This document shows, in pieces, positions 23,976 to 32,542 of a DNA stretch of 37,086 bases. The notes under the pieces are model-generated. The model was given only the letters and a program-made list of their open reading frames with translations. It searched no databases and was not told where the DNA came from. The translations under genes and the position numbers were made by a program. Source of the stretch: Lachnoclostridium sp. An138. GTDB taxonomy: Bacteria > Bacillota > Clostridia > Lachnospirales > Lachnospiraceae. Every line of letters starts with the position of its first letter. Position 1 is the stretch's first letter. The stretch lies in assembly GCF_002160765.1 (NCBI RefSeq), contig NZ_NFLF01000028.1:1-37086 (forward strand). Direction: 5' to 3'.

Positions 23976-25808
23976 TTACCGTCCTCCAGCTTTTCCAAAA
24001 AGTTTTTCCTTATATTCCGGCGCATGCACCATCAAGTTATACCGCTCATTTCCGCATTTGTAAAGACATACACCTCTCTGGGGATAGCGAATTAGATTGT
24101 ATTCACTCTCCTCCAGCTGCAAAGTATCCGTGTAAAATTTTGAATAGATACTACCTGCATTAAACAGAAATTGATGTGTCGGAATGGAAAACAGAGGCTT
24201 GGTATATTCTCGGATACCCTCCAGATTGAAATCCTCCAGGTTTTGACTGGCGATGATCACCGCTGAGTCTTTCTTTCGATCGCGTTTCATTGCATTTCGC
24301 ACATATTCTACTGCTGTCAGGTTTGAAATGAATAAGTAAAACTCATCCAGACTGGCTACCGTATTTCCTTCTGTCAGTAGTTTGTGACTCATATAGGAAA
24401 GGACATTGAATAACATCGCATCTTTCAGATTCCGGCTGGCCTGCAAAATTTCCTTTACTCCGAACATGATAAAATCTGAACTTGTTATATTGGTATACCC
24501 ATTAAAAAACTTACTTTCCGCCCCCACGCACATGGAGTTAAGTCCGAGGAGAATTTTTCTTAATGCTTCTGCCGTATAAAGCTGTCTTCGGTTTTCGTCA
24601 AATTCTTTGTATTCCCGCTCCATGAGGGCGTACAAATCTGAGAGAATCGGATAGTCCTCCGGAGACATACGATCAAAATCACTTTCATCGGAGATGTCCC
24701 AGCCAGCGTATAATTTCTGCAGCATAAGCTCGATCACATCAATTTCCCGGTCTGTAAAATCTTTGTAGCACCTGAAAAAGTCCTTCAGAAAACTGATATG
24801 CTGTGACAGCCTGGAACGGATTCGGAAGGTCTGCGGCGCATCCGGATCTTCCGGGCTTCCTGTTTCATCCCAAAGTTTCGCTTGCAAGGGGTTGATAATA
24901 TATTCACCGCTCATCAGATCCAGGTAACACCCCCCAAGATTATTCGCCAGATCCTCATATTCCATTTCTGCATCCAGCCCTACTACCTGCATGCCAGCTT
25001 CCCGCATATTGGTCAGAATGAGCTTCAGAAGATAGCTCTTTCCCTGCCCGCTGTTTCCCAGGATCAAGATATTGGCATTCGTTTTATCATCTGTCCGGCG
25101 GTTGAAATCCACCAGCACATTGCTTCCGAACTTATCTCTGCCAATATAAAAACCATTGGGATCTGTTTTTCCGCTGTAGTTGAATGGATACAAATTCGCC
25201 ACGCTGCTTGCCGGCAGAACCCGCTCAAACTGATCCCGAAAGACATTCCACCCTGTCGGCATTACACACTGGAATCCCTGCTTCTGCCGGAGCAGCAGAC
25301 GATCTACATTGAGCTTTGCTCGAATCAGTTCTGTCAGTACCTCTGTCTGCAGGAGTTTCAACTGGTCCATATCATGAGCATACAGCTCCAGATATACCGC
25401 CGTATGAAGAAGTGGCTCCCGGTTGCGATGCATTTGGGCCACAATCGTCGTTACATCCTGCAAATTGCTTTCCGCCAAAACTGTCTGCTGAAGATCGCTG
25501 GTATTACTTCGAGCCATTCGGTTCTTGTTGGCTGCGTTGCTGATGATTTTCTTCTCCTCTACCGGCGTTACATGACGGGTATATATCCGGAGTGTCACAC
25601 CATCTTTTTCTCCCAAATGTGACAAAATTGCCTGTTCGTCCGTGGCGGTTGGATACTCTCTGAGTGCCCACACACAGCGAAATGTATTGCCGCAGATGAA
25701 ATAATCTGTTTCAAATTTAATGACGGATGGTGCAATCATATCAAGAAATTCCTGTATCTGCACATCATTCACCGTTTTGGATGCTGGAATTGCTTGTGCT
25801 TTTCTCAA
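23976..25808 (-). CDS. virB4: VirB4-type T4SS ATPase
   Basis: The TTG at 25808 (LRKAQAIPASKTVNDVQIQE) follows GGAGG by 7 nt. An upstream ATG exists but overlaps this ribosome binding site. The 610-residue protein has the VirB4/TrbE plan: an N-terminal CagE-like domain, Walker A NSGQGKSYLLK (about residue 250), Walker B-region ASLDEFYLFIS (about 488) and an SQNLEDF motif. VirB4 ATPases power channel assembly and substrate passage at the inner face of the membrane. It lies between its small partners (PrgI, a 199-residue protein) and the wall hydrolase, the usual order in Firmicute elements. Confidence 0.92.
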   Translation of the reverse strand: MRKAQAIPASKTVNDVQIQEFLDMIAPSVIKFETDYFICGNTFRCVWALREYPTATDEQAILSHLGEKDGVTLRIYTRHVTPVEEKKIISNAANKNRMARSNTSDLQQTVLAESNLQDVTTIVAQMHRNREPLLHTAVYLELYAHDMDQLKLLQTEVLTELIRAKLNVDRLLLRQKQGFQCVMPTGWNVFRDQFERVLPASSVANLYPFNYSGKTDPNGFYIGRDKFGSNVLVDFNRRTDDKTNANILILGNSGQGKSYLLKLILTNMREAGMQVVGLDAEMEYEDLANNLGGCYLDLMSGEYIINPLQAKLWDETGSPEDPDAPQTFRIRSRLSQHISFLKDFFRCYKDFTDREIDVIELMLQKLYAGWDISDESDFDRMSPEDYPILSDLYALMEREYKEFDENRRQLYTAEALRKILLGLNSMCVGAESKFFNGYTNITSSDFIMFGVKEILQASRNLKDAMLFNVLSYMSHKLLTEGNTVASLDEFYLFISNLTAVEYVRNAMKRDRKKDSAVIIASQNLEDFNLEGIREYTKPLFSIPTHQFLFNAGSIYSKFYTDTLQLEESEYNLIRYPQRGVCLYKCGNERYNLMVHAPEYKEKLFGKAGGR

Positions 25809-25836
25809 GTGAATACCTCCTCTCATGTCGTCTTTG

Positions 25837-26436
25837 TCAATCATCAGGTATGATCCAGCGTTCCCCATCATAGTCTTCAAACTTCTCTGTAGTCACATTC
25901 TGCTCATAATACACCGCCAGAATCCGTTTGATATCCTCCTTATCTGCCCGTTTCACAGAGAAGCCCTGCTCTTTTAATGACTTCTCAATCCGGGAAAGGT
26001 ACGGAAACACCTCGGTTTCCTTTTCACCCTGCAGGCGAATAAGAATCAGGAATTCACGGGCCGTAGCCATCTGTACCTGAATCCGGTCCAGATAGTTCAG
26101 ATCTTTTTCCAGCAGCTTTCGGACCGCTGGATTTTCCTCTTTTTTTATACGGGATCGCAAAAACTGTTTATTATCCTCGAAGCTCTCCCGGCTGTTAAGG
26201 CACAGCATTTCTATTTCCGCCACGCCTTTTAAAACTGTCATTAACGCGTAAATCCTTACCCGGATACTCTCTGCCGACAGCACAGCAACATTTGTCGGTT
26301 GGACGATAAAATATACCAGTTCTCCCTGCCCATACGTCACAAGACTATAGTCTGTGATCTCCTTTGCACCAATAAATTCTCTGGTGGAAGCTCTTTTTGC
26401 AGCCTCCTTTTTCTCATCTTTTTTCTTTCTGTTCAT
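25837..26436 (-). CDS. Conjugation protein of unknown function between PrgI and VirB4
   Basis: The ATG at 26436 (MNRKKKDEKKEAAKRASTRE) has GGAG 8 nt upstream; the gene overlaps the 3' end of prgI by 23 bp. The 199-residue protein has a very basic N-terminus, no membrane segment and a compact alpha/beta body (YSLVTYGQGELVYFIVQPTN, MATAREFLILIRLQGEKETE) that resembles the N-terminal domain of VirB4/CagE proteins. It may be a separately encoded VirB4 N-terminal domain or partner. Position in the operon makes it a T4SS component with good confidence; the exact role is inferred. Confidence 0.7.
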   Translation of the reverse strand: MNRKKKDEKKEAAKRASTREFIGAKEITDYSLVTYGQGELVYFIVQPTNVAVLSAESIRVRIYALMTVLKGVAEIEMLCLNSRESFEDNKQFLRSRIKKEENPAVRKLLEKDLNYLDRIQVQMATAREFLILIRLQGEKETEVFPYLSRIEKSLKEQGFSVKRADKEDIKRILAVYYEQNVTTEKFEDYDGERWIIPDD

Positions 26437-26695
26437 ACTTAAGTCTCCATTCATAGAACTGCTGGCTTCCAAAAAGATACGCAAATGCATATCGTATAAA
26501 ATCCAGAATGCTGGTATCCTCAAAACGAATCGTCAGAAAAGCATAAACTCCAGTTAAAACGAGAGGTGGAAAAAATCCTGCTTGTGTAAGTGACAAGATG
26601 GATGCCAGTGCGCAGATCCCAATAATGCCAATATCCCGCAGCTGCCACAGCCATAGAGTTGCCTTTGCTTTTAGATTATCTGGATAAATGTACAA
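26414..26695 (-). CDS. PrgI-family membrane protein (T4SS, VirB3-like)
   Basis: The TTG at 26695 is preceded by AGAGGTG. The 93-residue protein has two adjacent membrane segments (IGIIGICALASILSLTQAGF and LVLTGVYAFLTI) followed by the FGSQQFYEWRL end typical of PrgI proteins, which take the place of VirB3 beside VirB4 in Gram-positive elements. It is the first gene after the terminator at 26724, so it may begin a new transcript with its own promoter, or be reached by read-through. Confidence 0.85.
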   Translation of the reverse strand: MYIYPDNLKAKATLWLWQLRDIGIIGICALASILSLTQAGFFPPLVLTGVYAFLTIRFEDTSILDFIRYAFAYLFGSQQFYEWRLKYEQKEKR

Positions 26696-26723
26696 TATAG
26701 TTCACCTCTATCTTATTTTTTTG

Positions 26724-26761
26724 CAAAAAAGGAACCGCCGGCAGTATAAAACTTCCGGCGG
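26724..26761 (-). terminator. Terminator after the cytosine methyltransferase gene
   Basis: CCGCCGG (26755-26761) and CCGGCGG (26735-26741) as read leftward form a 7-bp GC stem with a 13-nt loop, then TTCCTTTTTT. It divides the transfer operon in two and would set different levels for the genes on either side. Confidence 0.65.
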
Positions 26762-26912
26762 CGTGTCCATATTATTTATGCTACACTCTCTTCCCGCTCT
26801 CCTTTCTTCATTATTATCACCCCAAGTATATCGAGAATACCAGGAAACAGCCATGACCAACCCCAACAAAGATATTTCTCAAAGAGAAAGCACTATTTAC
26901 AGTATCGGTATC

Positions 26913-28409
26913 CTAATGTCGTGCATTCTTATTTAAAAAATAAGCAATGCCACGCATAACAAAATCTACACAGGGAATTGCCACACTGTTACCCAATGCC
27001 CTATATCTTGCACTGTCCGAAGCTCCAGGAATATCTGTCCACCGATCCGGAAAGCCCTGCAACCGTTCACACTCCAGAGGAGTCAGCCTGCGAATTAGAT
27101 TTCCAGTACGAACCGGATGAATAGCATTCAGTGAACTCCCACTGGAGCCTGATTGTAAGGTTCCTGAAATATTTCCGTTTTCCATTCCATTCCGGCAGTC
27201 AAGACCAGCTACATCCATAATCAAATCTGTCGCATCTTTATATTGTCTGGCACTTTGAGTACTTGCAACTTGATTCGGTATCAGTTCATCATAACTTTGC
27301 CGACTGAACACCGCATGACGGTCCGTACTGGTCAGTGTATATGATGCCTCTCTGTTTACTCCCAGACCATTCCCGCCATTTTGTACTTTACGGTCAATAA
27401 TATTCCCCGCAATGCAATAGCTTTCCGGAGCTTCCGCCACCAGAGGCACATTATTTCCGCCCGTTCCATAACTTGCAGACATGGTTGGTGCTACATTCAG
27501 GGGACCTGTATAACGCGAATCTTTACGATGATTCTCAAACACCAGCGGCTGATGCTGATTCATGCTGGCACGCAAAGTTGCTGTCACATCTTCACTCACA
27601 TCCATTCGTTCACCGCCCTGATCATTCAGGCAGAGACAGGTTATTTTTCTACTCTTTTCTGCTTCGTTTCCATCAGACTTGCCTGCAGCTCCAGAGCACA
27701 CAAAAGCTGGCTGGGCAATTTCTTTCCTCTGGCCTTCGCTCTCCGTAATATTCCCAAACAGGCGGTCCTGGTCAAATAATATTTGCCAGGCACTGAGTCC
27801 TCCAAAATCTGCGACAAGGAAGATTCTACGACGGCGCTGGGGGACTCCCCAGTATTGAGCATCCAGGACTCGCCAAGCCAGGCTGAATTCACGTCCCAGT
27901 ATGACCGCCCCAGCAGGTCCCCAGCGCCCGGAGTCAGGTCGAGGCACATGACAGGTACTGTCCTTAATACGGACGATTTCCTCGATGACCGCGCGGAAGT
28001 CCTCCCCACCTGCGGAGCTGAAGGCTCCCGGCACATTCTCCCAAACGAGGTATCGAGGTCTGCTAAGGTAATCTGGTATGACTCGTCTGGCATCTGTATT
28101 CCTCATCTCCTTTACAATCCGAACCTGTTCCACAAACAAACCGGAGCGTTCCCCTGCAAGGCCACGCCGCTGTCCTGCGACAGACAGATCCTGGCACGGA
28201 CTGCCTCCGCAAATTATATCTACCGGCGGCAGCCTGCCTCCATTCAGTTTTGTAATATCCCCGACGTGCTCCATATCTGGAAAGTGAAGCCTGGTTACCC
28301 GAATCGGAAAAGGCTCGATTTCACTCGCCCATACTGGAGTGATTCCGTTATGAATAGCCGCAAGCGGAAATCCTCCAATGCCGTCAAACAAACTACCCAT
28401 TGTCAGCAT
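26913..28409 (-). CDS. DNA (cytosine-5) methyltransferase
   Basis: The ATG at 28409 (MLTMGSLFDGIGGFPLAA) has GGAG 8 nt upstream. The 498-residue enzyme has the C5-MTase motifs in order: motif I FDGIGGFPLA, motif IV GGSPCQDLSVAGQRRGL with the catalytic Cys at about 72, motif VI VWENVPGAF, motif VIII QRRRRIF, and motif X YRALGNSVAIPCV near the end. Between VIII and X lies a long target-recognition region (about 240 residues). It transfers methyl groups from SAM to cytosine; the site cannot be read from sequence. No restriction enzyme gene is next to it, so it is probably an anti-restriction methylase that protects the element in new hosts. Confidence 0.9.
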   Translation of the reverse strand: MLTMGSLFDGIGGFPLAAIHNGITPVWASEIEPFPIRVTRLHFPDMEHVGDITKLNGGRLPPVDIICGGSPCQDLSVAGQRRGLAGERSGLFVEQVRIVKEMRNTDARRVIPDYLSRPRYLVWENVPGAFSSAGGEDFRAVIEEIVRIKDSTCHVPRPDSGRWGPAGAVILGREFSLAWRVLDAQYWGVPQRRRRIFLVADFGGLSAWQILFDQDRLFGNITESEGQRKEIAQPAFVCSGAAGKSDGNEAEKSRKITCLCLNDQGGERMDVSEDVTATLRASMNQHQPLVFENHRKDSRYTGPLNVAPTMSASYGTGGNNVPLVAEAPESYCIAGNIIDRKVQNGGNGLGVNREASYTLTSTDRHAVFSRQSYDELIPNQVASTQSARQYKDATDLIMDVAGLDCRNGMENGNISGTLQSGSSGSSLNAIHPVRTGNLIRRLTPLECERLQGFPDRWTDIPGASDSARYRALGNSVAIPCVDFVMRGIAYFLNKNARH

Positions 28410-28819
28410 CTTTTCATCTCCATCTCTGCCGGCCTGACGTTCCATTCATATGTCTGCCTCCTTACCTGTTCCAGAAAAACCGACACCTCATCGCTGCTGA
28501 CCATACGAACCGGTATTCCCAACTTTTCAGCTGCCTCCCATTCCTGCCACATCCCTTCCGATATTCTTTCGCCAAAGATCCATAGCTCGTCACAGGCTTC
28601 CAATACCCGCCGGCCCATATCAAGCCCTTTTTCTCTTTCTGTTGGTATCCGGTCGTCTAAAATCTGCGGATACATCAAATGCACTGCGATTGGTACCACG
28701 CCCTGCTTTACAGCAAACAAACAGGCTGCTTTTGCAAAAGCAGTATTAGCTTCCACATTCCCTGCGTAAGGAGATGAAATAAACACAAGTTTCTCTACAA
28801 TAGTTCCCTCCGTTTCCAC
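28403..28819 (-). CDS. DUF4406 / nucleoside deoxyribosyltransferase-like protein
   Basis: The 138-residue protein contains FISSPYAGNVEANTAFAKAA, VVPIAVHLMYPQILDD and ELWIFGERISEGMWQEWEAA, the pattern of DUF4406 proteins related to the nucleoside 2-deoxyribosyltransferase fold. The function in mobile elements is not established. The GTG at 28819 directly follows the TAA of the VirB6-like gene and has no ribosome binding site, whereas GGAGGG lies 5 nt before an ATT at 28801, giving MVEKLVFISSPYAG. An ATT start is therefore possible. The gene end overlaps the methyltransferase start by 7 bp. Confidence 0.75.
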   Translation of the reverse strand: METEGTIVEKLVFISSPYAGNVEANTAFAKAACLFAVKQGVVPIAVHLMYPQILDDRIPTEREKGLDMGRRVLEACDELWIFGERISEGMWQEWEAAEKLGIPVRMVSSDEVSVFLEQVRRQTYEWNVRPAEMEMKRC

Positions 28820-29722
28820 TTATTTTGCCACAGTCTGAACAACCGTGCGTGTAAGATTCACTGCACTCTGTGCGGCGTACACTGCACTCATGATATTAGC
28901 TCTTGTACCAGTGTCCAGGCCAAACTGGCCCGCTATCCTGGGAATTTCTCCAGATGCCAGCATCAGACCGAGTCCCAAAAGTGCTCTGTCCTTTAATACC
29001 ATTAACCCCGCAATTAATATGGTTGCCTGAAGAAATGTGGTCAGGCACAGTCCTATAATCTGTTTGCACCATCCAATGAATCCATCAATATATCCACGCG
29101 GCACGCTGAACATATACAGGCTGCCTACGGCGATCTGAATCAGCAGGATACCGCCGCGCTTCAGGTTTGCAAAAAACACCTTGATTACTGCGTATCCCAT
29201 CATAATCAAAATAAAAATCATCAGAATAGGACTTGTAATGGCAGACAAGCCTCCGAATGGGCCTGATGCAGCCGCATCCTGCCAGGTCCCGGCATCCTGC
29301 AGGGATGAAATGATTTCCGATGCAACTGTCCCGAAGCTTTCTCCCAATCCAGTTATTCCTGCTGTAAAACTCCCTTGAAGTGATACACAGAGTTTATAAA
29401 GTTCCACAGGAGCTGTCGTAAACAGGCTTACTGCCAGAAATCCCTTCAGAGCATTAAGAGCAGTATCTTTTATGCTTCCCCGGCCACTTTGGCATTCGAT
29501 TCCACACTCGAATATCGCTACCACCAGCCCTGTGATATAGAGCGCCCAGGCAAGATAAGAAAAAAGCAGCACTACTGACTGCACCCAGGTCATCTCAAAA
29601 AGCTCGGCGCCCATGTTTCCCATCTGCATAAAAAAATCACCGAGAAAGCCTACGATTTGACCGTAAACCCAATCGATGATCTGTCCCAGCACAGTATCTG
29701 CAACAAAGTCCCAGATAAACAA
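28820..29722 (-). CDS. VirB6/TrbL-like T4SS membrane channel protein
   Basis: The 300-residue protein is strongly hydrophobic with about six membrane segments, among them SVVLLFSYLAWALYITGLVV, ITSPILMIFILIMMGYAVI and ATILIAGLMVL, and a C-terminal hydrophilic tail (YAAQSAVNLTRTVVQTVAK). This is the layout of VirB6/TrbL proteins, the polytopic component of the inner-membrane channel. The start codon is TTG at 29722; a GGGGGG motif is about 12 nt away, so an ATC two codons later behind AGAGG is an alternative. It follows two unknown ICE genes and precedes DUF4406. Confidence 0.85.
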   Translation of the reverse strand: MFIWDFVADTVLGQIIDWVYGQIVGFLGDFFMQMGNMGAELFEMTWVQSVVLLFSYLAWALYITGLVVAIFECGIECQSGRGSIKDTALNALKGFLAVSLFTTAPVELYKLCVSLQGSFTAGITGLGESFGTVASEIISSLQDAGTWQDAAASGPFGGLSAITSPILMIFILIMMGYAVIKVFFANLKRGGILLIQIAVGSLYMFSVPRGYIDGFIGWCKQIIGLCLTTFLQATILIAGLMVLKDRALLGLGLMLASGEIPRIAGQFGLDTGTRANIMSAVYAAQSAVNLTRTVVQTVAK

Positions 29723-29767
29723 CCTCTGTCTGCACCCCCCTTTTCTTATTCTTCCAGTTCATTTTTA

Positions 29768-30751
29768 TCACTGCATCCTTATTCTTCCTGCACTTTCTTC
29801 TAACCTGCTTTCATTTTGGCTTTGCTGCTCCAGCCTAAAGTTTCTCTTTCTGACTACACCGTATTTTGTCGCTATTATCTGAAATTCATCGGCTGTCTCC
29901 ATCTGTTCATCAAACTCCATCAGGGAGGCTTTTTCATGATACTGATCAAGCATTTCTCCCAGATCATCTGTATACTCATATGCTTCCAGCTGTCCGGCCA
30001 GTTTAACTGCTTCCTGCAAATCTGTACAATTCTCATATTCCAAAACGGCTTTGTATTTTCCGAGCATTTCTCCAATATGAAATCTCTTTAATGTATCTGC
30101 CCAGAGATTTATGTCCTCTAAAGTAAGGCTATCATTTTGTACCACACCTTCTACCCTGGAAATAGATAGCTCTCTGCATGATTTGACACCCAATGCTTCT
30201 GCTGCTTTCTGGCACATCTCTTTGGATGCCGGGCAGTCCAGACAGATTCCGTCATTATCTCCATACAAGTCCGCACCCTGATGAACGAGATAGACTTTAA
30301 AAAATGAATCGTCTTCATTCCACAGCACTGCCCGTCCTTCTTTCCTCTGGATAAAATCTTCAAAACGAAGAGAAGAAAAAGAGGCTGCTGTCTTTATCAC
30401 GTCTGCTATTGTAAAATCTATTCTCTGCAGTATGGTCTGTTTAAGCCGTCTGCGCTTTGTGACAGAAAGGTGCTGAATAATCATTGCTAAATAATTCAGT
30501 TCCTGCATAGACGGTGGATACTCCTTGTTTTCAATCGCTGACCGGAGAGCTTTCTGCAGGCTGTCTCCCTGATACCCATCCAAGCTTTCTGCTAAATGGC
30601 AGTAACTTTCTGAGCCATAAGGTACCCAGCAGCAAGCCAGGCTTTCAAACATTTCAAATTTAGTACATGGATATCTGATATCGCTGATTCTTCTTTTTTC
30701 TGTATTCATCAGCGATAAATGCAGATACCATGGTGTTTTTCCCGTATCCAT
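29768..30751 (-). CDS. Conserved ICE protein of unknown function
   Basis: The 327-residue soluble protein has a Cys/Trp-rich N-terminal part (YPCTKFEMFESLACCWVPYG), a helical middle with LNYLAMIIQHLSVTKRRRLK, a domain around FKVYLVHQGADLYGDNDGIC and CPASKEMCQKAAEALGVKSC, and a charged C-terminus. No membrane segment, no signal. I do not recognise it. The domain with Cys pairs could bind metal. It sits 4 bp from the DUF3852 gene and 45 bp before the VirB6-like gene. The ATG at 30751 has a weak ribosome binding site (ATAGGCA), consistent with coupling. Confidence 0.6.
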   Translation of the reverse strand: MDTGKTPWYLHLSLMNTEKRRISDIRYPCTKFEMFESLACCWVPYGSESYCHLAESLDGYQGDSLQKALRSAIENKEYPPSMQELNYLAMIIQHLSVTKRRRLKQTILQRIDFTIADVIKTAASFSSLRFEDFIQRKEGRAVLWNEDDSFFKVYLVHQGADLYGDNDGICLDCPASKEMCQKAAEALGVKSCRELSISRVEGVVQNDSLTLEDINLWADTLKRFHIGEMLGKYKAVLEYENCTDLQEAVKLAGQLEAYEYTDDLGEMLDQYHEKASLMEFDEQMETADEFQIIATKYGVVRKRNFRLEQQSQNESRLEESAGRIRMQ

Positions 30752-30754
30752 TGC

Positions 30755-31099
30755 CTATATCCCAAGAATCTGCCATACATACATGGGCGCTGTCAGAGTA
30801 AATACCAGGCAGGCAAATAATATAGCGGGAGCAGCCCACTCGAATTGTCCATGTTTCCGATAATCAAAGTAAGCTGTGCCAAGCTTTGCGAAGAAAAATA
30901 CCGCCAGTATCAGATCAATGGCCGGAAAAACAACGTTATTTACAACTAATTTGATCTGCTCGGAAGCCGTATCCCAGGTATCCTCTATCGCTCCGGCTAC
31001 ATCCCCGGCTGCATATACCGGGATACAAAACATGCCAACAGCCAAAATAGCTGCCATAAAAAGCGTTATGATTTTGATTTGTCTTTTTTTCATCTCCAT
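30755..31099 (-). CDS. DUF3852 protein, VirB2/pilin-like
   Basis: The 114-residue protein starts with a signal or first membrane helix (IKIITLFMAAILAVGMFCIP, VYAAGDV as a possible cleavage), followed by two further hydrophobic segments, NVVFPAIDLILAVFFFAKLG and PAILFACLVFTLTAPMYVWQ, separated by a short charged loop (YFDYRKHGQFEW). The family (DUF3852) occurs in Tn1549-like elements and has the VirB2/TrbC size and topology, so it may make the surface or channel subunit. It lies in the T4SS operon, supporting this role. Confidence 0.75.
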   Translation of the reverse strand: MEMKKRQIKIITLFMAAILAVGMFCIPVYAAGDVAGAIEDTWDTASEQIKLVVNNVVFPAIDLILAVFFFAKLGTAYFDYRKHGQFEWAAPAILFACLVFTLTAPMYVWQILGI

Positions 31100-31113
31100 T
31101 TTCCTTCCCTTAT

Positions 31114-32499
31114 TTATTGTTTCAAATTTAAGCCATTAGAGAGTGCTTCTTTACACGGTAACTCTTTTCCTGCTAACTCCCGTATAAATAAAGCTGGACG
31201 GGCATCAGGTTCCGTATATCTTCGATTGACAAATTCAACGGAAAACGCAGCCTCAAATACATCTTCCAGCTTATAACTGCGCCACGAACAATCTCCCCGC
31301 TCCCTTACCTGAACGATGCCCTCATCCAGATCAAACTGCAGAATTGCTGACAGGTTCTGCGGCATGGGTGTATCATGCAGGTCTTCAAATTCCCCTGGTG
31401 TTAAGACACATTCACAATGTAGCGCTTCTGCAAACTGGTCAAACTGACAACTGGAATATCTTCGAGCATATTCACAACAGCGGCATGATACACTATAAAA
31501 AGTTTCTACATCATCAGCAAAAGAATTTTCCTGTCCTCTTTCCCGAATTTTGATAAGTGTATATTCTCTGCTTCCATCCTTAAGCTGATTCCAGGCAGAG
31601 CGGCCCTCCCGAATTTTCTTCTCTACCGAATCCTGTTCGTCCTGTGTAAGCAGCTTGTGATACAGCTCTCCAAGCATCTGGTAGAGTTCTTTTGATATGG
31701 AGCTTCCATTTTTTTCGAGGTGCTTTTCCATAGCCTGCAGGCGCACTGAGTTATAATAAACATAGGCTTTTTTATCACACGGAAGTGAAACATATTCTTC
31801 TTCCCGATTTTTCTCTGCACCATAATCATTTGACATGTCTCTTTTCATCCTTTCCTGTATTGGATAGCTTACCTCTGTATGCTTTTTACTATGCCTTGCA
31901 CACTTGATATCTGCCTCGCTTTGTTCAAGTGTAGAGAGCTCTGTATCCTCTTGAACATATCTCTGGTTCAATTTTATAAACAGTTCATCGTCCATGTATT
32001 CCACATACGAAAATTCCGGCCGGCTCCTCAACATTTCAAGTATCAGCTTCATTTTTAATGGCTCAGTTTCCAACACATCCAGCATTTCATATGTCAAAAT
32101 CCTGTACAATCCATTCTGCTGTCCTTCCAGCGCTTTCTGCACATAGTTCTCGGTAAGACTTCCCATAGTTTCATTAAAGGCTAACAATGCGGGATACTGT
32201 TCCAGCAAATAGATCTGTCTGGCACGAGGAAGATATGACGTATATACCAACATATTGGCTGTGTCCGTATTTACGAGAACCCCGTCCTGCTGTCCAATCC
32301 CCAATACCAGAATGCACTGCCAAACACCATCTTTGACAGTCATATCTTCTTGATATTCCTCCAGGAACGAATGAGGGACCCAAGGATCTTTGAAAAAACT
32401 CAGATATTCCTTCTCCGGCAGTTCAATGGCTTTTGAAATTTCACAAGCTGTTGTGCTTACTTCCTTTTGATTGTTTATAAATACGGCATTCAGTTTTAT
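31114..32499 (-). CDS. Conserved ICE protein of unknown function, apparent AUA start
   Basis: The first ATG is at 32343, but 52 protein-like in-frame codons precede it (KLNAVFINNQKEVSTTACEI, then ELPEKEYLSFFKDPWVPHSF) with no ATG, GTG or TTG. GGAGG lies 9 nt before an ATA at 32499, so AUA probably starts translation, or an ATG has mutated and expression is low. The 461-residue protein is soluble and charged, with a Cys-rich patch SVSCRCCEYARRYSSCQF (possible zinc site) and the C-terminal LAILQ/FDLDEGIVQVRERGD region. I do not recognise a family. It precedes DUF3852 by 14 bp. Confidence 0.6.
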   Translation of the reverse strand: MKLNAVFINNQKEVSTTACEISKAIELPEKEYLSFFKDPWVPHSFLEEYQEDMTVKDGVWQCILVLGIGQQDGVLVNTDTANMLVYTSYLPRARQIYLLEQYPALLAFNETMGSLTENYVQKALEGQQNGLYRILTYEMLDVLETEPLKMKLILEMLRSRPEFSYVEYMDDELFIKLNQRYVQEDTELSTLEQSEADIKCARHSKKHTEVSYPIQERMKRDMSNDYGAEKNREEEYVSLPCDKKAYVYYNSVRLQAMEKHLEKNGSSISKELYQMLGELYHKLLTQDEQDSVEKKIREGRSAWNQLKDGSREYTLIKIRERGQENSFADDVETFYSVSCRCCEYARRYSSCQFDQFAEALHCECVLTPGEFEDLHDTPMPQNLSAILQFDLDEGIVQVRERGDCSWRSYKLEDVFEAAFSVEFVNRRYTEPDARPALFIRELAGKELPCKEALSNGLNLKQ

Positions 32500-32542
32500 T
32501 TCGCTTCACCTCCACTTCATTTTGATAACAAGTTCCTATGTG

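Noticed and set aside
24882-25622. 246-codon open frame on the plus strand
   Set aside because: It lies wholly inside the VirB4 gene on the other strand, has no ribosome binding site and no family resemblance; it is a shadow.
26700-26864. 48-codon minus-strand frame upstream of prgI
   Set aside because: It runs through the GC-rich terminator hairpin and has a poor ribosome binding site.
26913-28409. Restriction-modification system
   Set aside because: Only the methyltransferase is present; neighbours on both sides are conjugation genes or DUF4406.
27783-28769. 328-codon open frame on the plus strand
   Set aside because: It is antisense to the cytosine methyltransferase and DUF4406 genes, which have clear motifs; it is a shadow.
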